Origin: Streptomyces zingiberis
GTDB lineage: Bacteria; Actinomycetota; Actinomycetes; Streptomycetales; Streptomycetaceae
Direction of reading: 5' to 3'
DNA: 64,000 nucleotides
Assembly: GCF_012034935.1 (NCBI RefSeq)
Contig: NZ_JAATEN010000011.1
Span: 124,001 to 188,000, forward strand
Shown here: positions 52,147-64,000 of the stretch, piece by piece
Numbering within the stretch: the first letter of the stretch is position 1
How the letters are laid out: the number at the start of each line of letters is the position of its first letter
Made by a program: the position numbers and the translations under genes
The notes under the pieces: generated by a model
What the model was told of the DNA's origin: nothing
What the model saw: the letters and a program-made list of their open reading frames with translations, nothing else
Databases searched by the model: none

Positions 52147-53640
52147 ATGAACCGCACCCGTACGAACAACCGCTCCGAGCGCGCCCGTAACGGCCGCGCC
52201 GACGCCGGGAGGGGCGGCGGCAGCCGCTTCGGCTCGCCCGCGCCGCGCCGTTCCGGTGGCCCGGCCCGTTCCGGTGGTTCCGGCGGTTACGGAGGCCGCC
52301 GCAAGCCCGCCCTCCAGGGCGAGTTCGCACTCCCCAAGACGATCACCCCCGCGCTGCCCGCCGTCGCGGCCTTCGCCGAGCTCGACCTGGACGAGCGGCT
52401 GCTGGCCGAACTCGGCAGGCAGGGTGTGACCGCGCCGTTCCCGATCCAGGGCGCCACCCTGCCGAACTCCCTCGCCGGACGCGACGTCCTGGGCCGCGGG
52501 CGCACCGGCTCCGGCAAGACGCTCGCCTTCGGCCTCGCCCTGCTCGCCCGCACGGCCGGCCGGCGCGCCGAGCCCCGCACGCCGCTGGGGCTCGTCCTGG
52601 TCCCCACGCGTGAACTGGCGCAGCAGGTGACCGACGCGCTCACCCCGTACGCCCGCTCCGTGGGGCTGCGGCTCGCCACCGTCGTGGGCGGGATGTCGAT
52701 CGGCAAGCAGGCCGGGGCGCTGCGCGCCGGCACCGAGGTCGTCGTCGCCACCCCGGGCCGGCTCAAGGACCTCATCGACCGTGGTGACTGCCGGCTGGAC
52801 CAGGTGGACATCACCGTGCTGGACGAGGCCGACCAGATGGCCGACATGGGATTCATGCCGCAGGTCACCGCGCTCCTCGACCAGGTGCGCGCGGACGGGC
52901 AGCGGATGCTGTTCTCGGCCACCCTGGACCGCAACGTCGACCTGCTGGTGCGCCGCTATCTGACCGACCCGGTCGTTCACTCGGTGGACCCGTCGGCCGG
53001 CGCGGTCACCACCATGGACCACCACGTCCTGCACGTCCACGGCGCCGACAAGCACGCGACCACCACCGAGATCGCCGCCCGCGACGGACGCGTGATCATG
53101 TTCCTGGACACCAAGCACGCGGTGGACCGGCTGACCAAGCACCTGCTCAGCAGCGGGGTCCGGGCCGCCGCGCTGCACGGCGGCAAGTCGCAGCCGCAGC
53201 GCACCCGCACTCTGGCGCAGTTCAAGACCGGGCACGTCAGCGTGCTGGTGGCGACCAACGTCGCGGCGCGCGGCATCCACGTCGACAACCTCGACCTCGT
53301 CGTCAACGTCGACCCGCCGACCGACCCCAAGGACTACCTCCACCGCGGCGGCCGTACCGCCCGCGCCGGCGAGTCCGGCAGTGTCGTCACCCTCGTCACG
53401 CCGGACCAGCGCCGCGCCGTGGACCGCCTGATGTCGGATGCCGGGATCCGGGCGCGGACCACCCAGGTCCGCTCCGGCGAGGAGGCGCTGAGCCGGATCA
53501 CCGGCGCCCAGGCCCCCTCCGGTGTCCCCGTCGTCATCACCGCGCCGGTGGCGGAGAACCCCAAGCGCCCGTCGTCCTCCCGGGGCCGGCGCCGCCGCCC
53601 CTCGGCGGGACGGCGCACCCCGGCGCGCCCGGCCGCCTAG
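52147..53640 (+). CDS. DEAD-box RNA helicase
   Basis: 497 residues. A basic Arg/Gly-rich N-terminus (1-50) is followed by the Q motif (VTAPFPIQGATLP), motif I GRTGSGKT (118-125), PTREL, TPGR, motif II LDEADQM, SAT, and in the second domain ARGIHVDNLDLV and HRGGRTARAG. The C-terminus is again basic (GRRRRPSAGRRTPARP), suiting RNA binding. ATG 52147 follows gaggaagg. Position after cspA resembles the SCO5921-SCO5920 arrangement of S. coelicolor, as I recall it, and suggests a role in cold adaptation or ribosome assembly. Confidence 0.94.
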   Translation: MNRTRTNNRSERARNGRADAGRGGGSRFGSPAPRRSGGPARSGGSGGYGGRRKPALQGEFALPKTITPALPAVAAFAELDLDERLLAELGRQGVTAPFPIQGATLPNSLAGRDVLGRGRTGSGKTLAFGLALLARTAGRRAEPRTPLGLVLVPTRELAQQVTDALTPYARSVGLRLATVVGGMSIGKQAGALRAGTEVVVATPGRLKDLIDRGDCRLDQVDITVLDEADQMADMGFMPQVTALLDQVRADGQRMLFSATLDRNVDLLVRRYLTDPVVHSVDPSAGAVTTMDHHVLHVHGADKHATTTEIAARDGRVIMFLDTKHAVDRLTKHLLSSGVRAAALHGGKSQPQRTRTLAQFKTGHVSVLVATNVAARGIHVDNLDLVVNVDPPTDPKDYLHRGGRTARAGESGSVVTLVTPDQRRAVDRLMSDAGIRARTTQVRSGEEALSRITGAQAPSGVPVVITAPVAENPKRPSSSRGRRRRPSAGRRTPARPAA

Positions 53641-53703
53641 GCCGTCGGTCGCGGGGACACCGACCCCTCCGAAGGACCCACCGTGACCAGTGGTCCGGGT
53701 GAG

Positions 53704-53768
53704 GCACGGGGCCGGCGCGTGCGCCGGCCCCGTGCACCGGACCGTGGGTGAGCCGAACGGGCTCACCC
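53704..53768 (+). terminator. paired hairpins between helicase and SCO5918-like gene
   Basis: A perfect 15-bp stem (GCACGGGGCCGGCGC, 53704-53735) is followed by a 9-bp stem with GAAC loop (GGGTGAGCC, 53746-53768). They could end or attenuate the helicase transcript. Confidence 0.65.
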
Positions 53769-53806
53769 CTCGCCGGACCGTTCCTCCTTTCTCCCTGTGA
53801 GGCCAC

Positions 53807-54145
53807 ATGCGCTGCGTCATCGCCCGCTTCCCCTTCGAGCTCACCAAGAGCGGTGTGCTGGAGTCGATGAAGGGCGTCAAGCCTGAACCGATCACCGGTG
53901 AGTCGGTGATCGTCGGCCGTCGCCGGTACCCCGTCAAGCAGGTCGGGCAGGTCGTCACCCGTCAGGACCGCCGTGACTTCAGCGCCGACGAGGTCCTCCG
54001 GGCGATGACCCGGCTCGGGTTCACCTGCCACACCGTCCCCGAGGCCGCGCCGGAGCCCGCCCTCAGCCCGCTCCAGCAGGCCTCCGCGCTGCTCGGCACC
54101 CCCGAGTCCGGGCGGCCGGGGGAGCAGGCCCGGGCCGACATCTGA
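53807..54145 (+). CDS. SCO5918 family protein
   Basis: 112 residues: MRCVIARFPFELTKSGVLESMKGVKPEPITGESVIVGRRRYPVKQVGQVVTRQDRRDFSADEVLRAM is broken here into its key parts RCVIARFPFELTK, ITGESVIVGRRRYPVKQVG and DRRDFSADEVLRAM. These match the small protein found next to the DEAD-box helicase in many Streptomyces. Function unknown. The fixed neighbourhood with cspA and the helicase suggests work on RNA or translation. Confidence 0.8.
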   Translation: MRCVIARFPFELTKSGVLESMKGVKPEPITGESVIVGRRRYPVKQVGQVVTRQDRRDFSADEVLRAMTRLGFTCHTVPEAAPEPALSPLQQASALLGTPESGRPGEQARADI

Positions 54146-54160
54146 GATCCACGACGGGAA

Positions 54161-54196
54161 GGGGCCCCGGCCGGCGCGCGCGCCGGCCGGGGCCCC
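54161..54196 (+). terminator. 36-nt perfectly palindromic terminator
   Basis: GGGGCCCCGGCCGGCGCG and its exact complement, 15 bp after the SCO5918-like stop. Confidence 0.85.
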
Positions 54197-54373
54197 TCTC
54201 GCATGTGCTGTGCGGTCCCGGTTCTCCCGGGTCCCCCGTTGCTCCGGGGACAGCGGGTGCCCCGGTCGTTCCGGCGTTCCGGGTGGGCCAGGCGTTCCCG
54301 GAGTTCCGGACGCCGAGTCCTCCCGGCGCTCCGGGCGCGCCGCGGGGGAGCCGGCCCCCGTCGGGGTGGCCGC

Positions 54374-54751
54374 TCAGCGGTCGGAGTAGCTGAAGTCGCC
54401 CACCGTCCAGGCGCTGACGTCCTCGATCGCGACACGGTACATCCCGCCCGTCTCCGGGATGCCCACCATGCCCTGGAGGATCCGGGCGACATGGAAGTGC
54501 AGATGCGTCGGCGGGCCGTCCGCCGGGGGGGCCTCGAAGACGGAGGAGAACGCGCCCAGGCGGTTCGAATCCGTCAGGACCTCCGACACCCTCTGCCTCC
54601 ACACCGCTTCGGGGGCCAGCCGGCCGGTGATGACGGCGCCACCGGCGACCACGGTCAGGGACATCTGATTGCTCTGCCCGGATTCCACCAGGGCGGCGAC
54701 ATCAAGCAGCAGCTTGTCACGGATCGACACGAGGCACAGTGTATTCGCCAC
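54374..54751 (-). CDS. small protein resembling gas vesicle accessory protein GvpU
   Basis: 125 residues from GTG 54751, or 118 from GTG 54730. LLLDVAALVESGQSN, MSLTVVAGGAVITGRLAPEAVW and a late LHFHVARILQ resemble GvpU-type proteins; no other gas vesicle gene is in the window, so the role is uncertain. The second start has a TACACT hexamer ending seven bases before it, a typical leaderless arrangement, while GTG 54751 directly abuts the only GGAGG. I therefore lean to leaderless translation from 54730 but give the longer frame. Confidence 0.55.
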   Translation of the reverse strand: MANTLCLVSIRDKLLLDVAALVESGQSNQMSLTVVAGGAVITGRLAPEAVWRQRVSEVLTDSNRLGAFSSVFEAPPADGPPTHLHFHVARILQGMVGIPETGGMYRVAIEDVSAWTVGDFSYSDR

Positions 54752-55466
54752 CCTCCGGGCCGCTCGACCGGCGGTGCCACCTCCTGTGGGCGAGCGCCCG
54801 TCCCGGCCTCCGGGGCCGGCCTCCGGGGCCCGGCCCGCTCCGGTCGGTCATACCGCGGCGGCGATGAGTTACCTCATCCAGGAGTGGGGGAAAATCTATG
54901 CTGAGCAGAGTAGACATCCGGCACCGGCATGGTTATGGTTTCTCTTGTACCCGAGATCGAGCAGGGCCCGGCAGAGACGGACTGCCGGGCGGCAGTACCC
55001 GCAGGACGGTCCGGTCGTGGAGTACCGAAGCCACGGTTGTCGCAGGACGGCGACGGGACTGACGACCGGACCGGGGGCCCGCAGTGCTGAGGGGCCCCGA
55101 GAGCAGGACCGCCGCTGACGCACCGGCGATGCGGCGGCGCAGGCAGTACCCGGCAGTTGCGCGGTACCTCGCGGTACCCGTTGATCAGGTGTTCGGCCCA
55201 GAGGAATGGAGGACTCCCTCGCCATCAGGATCGCCCGGGCGGGCAGGATGAGCCCGGGTACCGCAGGACTATCGACAGGTAGGTGGTCTCCGGTCACGCA
55301 TCCGCGATCCCCGCACTCCCCGTCCTCCATCGGATGGGCCTGCGGAACAAGTAGGCCGGTACGGCATGATGACCGGCAGATGGTGTAGCAGTTCCTTCGG
55401 GGCCCTGGTGGCAGTACCGCGCCAGGGCCCCTCAACCCGTTCCGCAGAGGCCCGCAGAGAGGTGAG
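54752..55466. other. non-coding region with short repeats and a leader hairpin
   Basis: 715 bp without a supportable gene. It contains repeated short words (gcaggac three times; ggcagtacc three times or so; several ggtacc). It also has a strong hairpin with stem GGGGCCCTGG (55399-55408 with 55422-55431) in the presumed leader of the MerR gene, ending 35 bp before its start. It could be an attenuator or a decayed repeat region. Confidence 0.45.
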
Positions 55467-55805
55467 ATGACAGCAGGCGAATCCTTCGGCCGTCTCGACG
55501 ACGACGATTACCCCGCTTACACGATGGGGCGCGCGGCCGAGATGCTCGGCACCACCCCCAACTTCCTCCGGGCCATCGGTGAGGCCCGGCTGATCACCCC
55601 GCTCCGCTCGGAAGGCGGCCACCGCCGCTACTCCCGTTACCAGCTGCGGGTCGCGGCCCGCGCCCGGGAGCTCGTCGACCAGGGCACCCCCATCGAAGCG
55701 GCCTGCCGCATCGTCATCCTCGAGGACCAGCTCGAAGAGGCCCAGCGCCTCAACGAGGAGTACCGCCGCGCCGCCGGTGCCTCCCAGCCACCGGGAGCTG
55801 CGTGA
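55467..55805 (+). CDS. small MerR-type helix-turn-helix regulator
   Basis: 112 residues. The winged helix begins PAYTMGRAAEMLGTTPNFLRAIGEARLITPLRSEG in outline (TMGRAAEMLGTTPNFLRAI, then GGHRRYSRYQLRVAARARELV), followed by a short coiled-coil helix (IVILEDQLEEAQRLNEEYRR) and no effector domain. ATG follows agagaggtgag. It belongs by proximity to the cold-shock group, where such a gene is often found in Streptomyces. Confidence 0.85.
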   Translation: MTAGESFGRLDDDDYPAYTMGRAAEMLGTTPNFLRAIGEARLITPLRSEGGHRRYSRYQLRVAARARELVDQGTPIEAACRIVILEDQLEEAQRLNEEYRRAAGASQPPGAA

Positions 55806-55835
55806 CCGGCCGGCACCCGCCGGCGGCCGGTCACG
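55801..55835. terminator. terminator overlapping the MerR stop codon
   Basis: A perfect 12-bp stem (CGTGACCGGCCG at 55801-55812 with 55824-55835) between the MerR gene and the convergent dioxygenase gene. The rest of 55836-56134 is GC-rich with no gene. Confidence 0.7.
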
Positions 55836-56134
55836 GCGCACCCACCCCACTCCGGTCGTCGCTGATCCTTCCGGCGGCGACCGGGTGACGCGAGGACGGG
55901 ACGACCGGTGACGCGATGACGCGGTGCCGCGGTGCGCCGGGAGGCAGGGCCCGCCGCTTCGGGGCGGTACCCGGGCCGCTCGGCCGCTACGGGCGACGGC
56001 GCGCCACTCGGACGGCGGAGGGGCCCGGCCGCGGCCCCCCGCCCCGCAGTCCGGGGCGGGGAACCCCGGCCGGCCCGGCGCCGGCGCCCGTCTCGTCTGC
56101 GGGCCGGGCGCCCCGCCGTCCGGGGCGGGCCCGT

Positions 56135-57004
56135 TCAGCCCTTGAGGGGGCCGCCGTTGATCGCGATCCGCCGGCCGTAGCGGGTGTGCGGGTAGTAGTC
56201 GTAGAGAGCGTGGTGCTGCACGCACCGGTTGTCCCAGAAGACCAGGGTGCCCGGCGCCCAGCGGATCCGGCAGGTGAGCATCGGGCGCTCCACCACGGTG
56301 GTGAAGAGCATGGTGAGCAGGGCGTCGCTCTCGTCGGCCGACAGCTGCGGGATGCGCGAGGTGTAGGCCCGGTTGACGTAGAGGATCGGGCGGCCGGTCT
56401 CGGGGTGGCGCACCACCACCGGGTGCTCGTTCACCGGGATCTCGTAGTTCGGCGGCACCTGGTAGCCCCGGAAGCTCTGCGCGCCGTCGTGGATGGCGGT
56501 CAGCCCGTCGAGCAGGCCGCGCATCGTGGGCGACAGCATCTCGTAGGCGAGGTGCATGTTGGCGAAGAGGGTGTCGCCGCCGCTGCCCCCCGCCGGGGTC
56601 TCGGTGATGTGGAGCATCGAGCCGAGGGACGGTTCGAGGTCCGCCGTGCCGTCGGCGTGCCAGGCGTTGCCGGCGACGTTGGCCGCCGCCGCGCTCGTCT
56701 TGATCTCCAGGACGTACGGGTCGCCCTCGGGCGGCGGGGGGTTGACGGGCCGCAGCTCCCCGAAGTGACCGGCGAACCGCTTGTGGTCCTCGGTGGTGAG
56801 GTCCTGGTCGCGGAAGACCAGCACATGGTGGTCGAGGAACGCCGCCTTGATCTCGGCCAGCTGGGCGTCGGTCAGCCGGCCGAGGTCCACCCCGCCGACC
56901 TCGGCGCCGATCACGGGGGTCACGGTCGCCACCGAGATGTGCTCGTAGGCCCGCGGGGGCCTGGTGGTGACGGCTTCGAGCGCGTCGAGTTCGTAGGGCT
57001 CCAT
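56135..57004 (-). CDS. TauD/TfdA family Fe(II)/2-oxoglutarate dioxygenase
   Basis: 289 residues. The iron ligands are the HxD in NAWHADGT and a late His in VQHHALYDYYP, and the 2-oxoglutarate Arg is in TRYGRRI. GAEVGGVDLGRL and FRDQDLTTEDHKRFAGHFGEL are TauD hallmarks. ATG 57004 follows gaggag. It lies downstream of the NRPS-PKS gene on the same strand with a terminator-like hairpin between, so it may have its own promoter. It probably hydroxylates or desaturates the peptide-polyketide or its amino acid. Confidence 0.9.
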   Translation of the reverse strand: MEPYELDALEAVTTRPPRAYEHISVATVTPVIGAEVGGVDLGRLTDAQLAEIKAAFLDHHVLVFRDQDLTTEDHKRFAGHFGELRPVNPPPPEGDPYVLEIKTSAAAANVAGNAWHADGTADLEPSLGSMLHITETPAGGSGGDTLFANMHLAYEMLSPTMRGLLDGLTAIHDGAQSFRGYQVPPNYEIPVNEHPVVVRHPETGRPILYVNRAYTSRIPQLSADESDALLTMLFTTVVERPMLTCRIRWAPGTLVFWDNRCVQHHALYDYYPHTRYGRRIAINGGPLKG

Positions 57005-57136
57005 GGGTACTCCTCGGTGGTCGGTCGGCATGGGTGGAGGCGGGTCAAGTCGGGTCAAGGCGGTTCGAGCTGGTGCGGTTCAGGCCGGATCGGAGTTGGG
57101 ACGGGGCGGTGAGGAAAGCGTCCGTTCCGTCCGCTG

Positions 57137-57170
57137 CCCGCGCACCGGCCGGAAGGCGCCGGTGCGCGGG
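57137..57170 (-). terminator. hairpin after the NRPS-PKS gene
   Basis: A perfect 13-bp stem (CCCGCGCACCGGC, 57137-57149 with 57158-57170) starts 10 bp after the NRPS-PKS stop. Confidence 0.7.
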
Positions 57171-57179
57171 CGGGACGGG

Positions 57180-64000
<6,821 letters not shown>

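Noticed and set aside
54560-54580. tRNA-like T-loop sequence ggttcgaatcc
   Set aside because: No acceptor stem, anticodon arm or D-arm can be drawn around it, and it lies inside the GvpU-like coding sequence.

Overview
The window is high-GC actinobacterial DNA (about 70% G+C by eye). It is very probably Streptomyces. The evidence is the family content: DUF5753/DUF397 pairs, a large ATP-binding LuxR regulator, an SCO5918-type protein beside a DEAD-box helicase, a class F sortase, GPP34, DUF6461, and a perfect CebR box. GTG and TTG starts, tight ATGA overlaps and long GC hairpins fit this. Gene density and the mix of regulators, secreted enzymes and biosynthetic genes suggest accessory, chromosome-arm-like DNA.

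Layout. 1-7150: small regulator and enzyme units (TetR with a divergent membrane protein, an FAD oxidase, a lone condensation-type acyltransferase, DUF3159, GPP34, MerR). 7281-10795: a three-gene unit with an ESX-like small protein, a large helical protein and a lipoprotein. 11069-11788: an AA10 lytic polysaccharide monooxygenase under a CebR operator. 11963-16070: epoxide hydrolase/TetR, DUF6461 and a hydrolase, then a scar of transposase and TetR remnants. 16559-26574: a compact 7-deazapurine (preQ0) biosynthetic locus with queD, queE, folE and queC, two methyltransferases, two glycosyltransferases and a large regulator. The two convergent arms meet at a perfect 19-bp terminator hairpin. queE carries an apparent 8-nt frameshift. 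26936-30585: CHRD protein/class F sortase, DUF5753/DUF397, and a methyltransferase frameshifted in a G8 tract. 31318-32349: GH62 arabinofuranosidase. 32605-43573: a sugar or polyol uptake and catabolism locus (SorC regulator, two dehydrogenases, FGGY kinase, split transketolase, ribose-type ABC importer) whose three promoters share a GAAT-N4-ATTC motif.

44453-51123: three paralogous secreted peptidoglycan-binding-like proteins, interrupted by a permease/nitrilase/TetR operon with an 18-bp perfect palindrome at its head and by a DUF4328 protein. 51416-55805: a cold-shock set (CspA, DEAD-box helicase, SCO5918-like protein, small MerR). 56135-64000: a TauD-type dioxygenase and the 3' part of a hybrid NRPS-PKS gene (C-terminus of C, then A, T, KS, KR, ACP, TE). 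It has no acyltransferase domain, and the A-domain pocket reads like the proline code. The gene runs off the right edge.

How the parts work together. The preQ0 arm should convert GTP through FolE, QueD, QueE and QueC to 7-cyano-7-deazaguanine, which the glycosyltransferases and methyltransferases could decorate. No tRNA- or DNA-inserting transglycosylase is present, so a secreted nucleoside-like metabolite is the best reading. The sugar locus is self-contained: import, oxidation, phosphorylation and transketolase cleavage. LPMO and GH62 add secreted plant-polysaccharide degradation.
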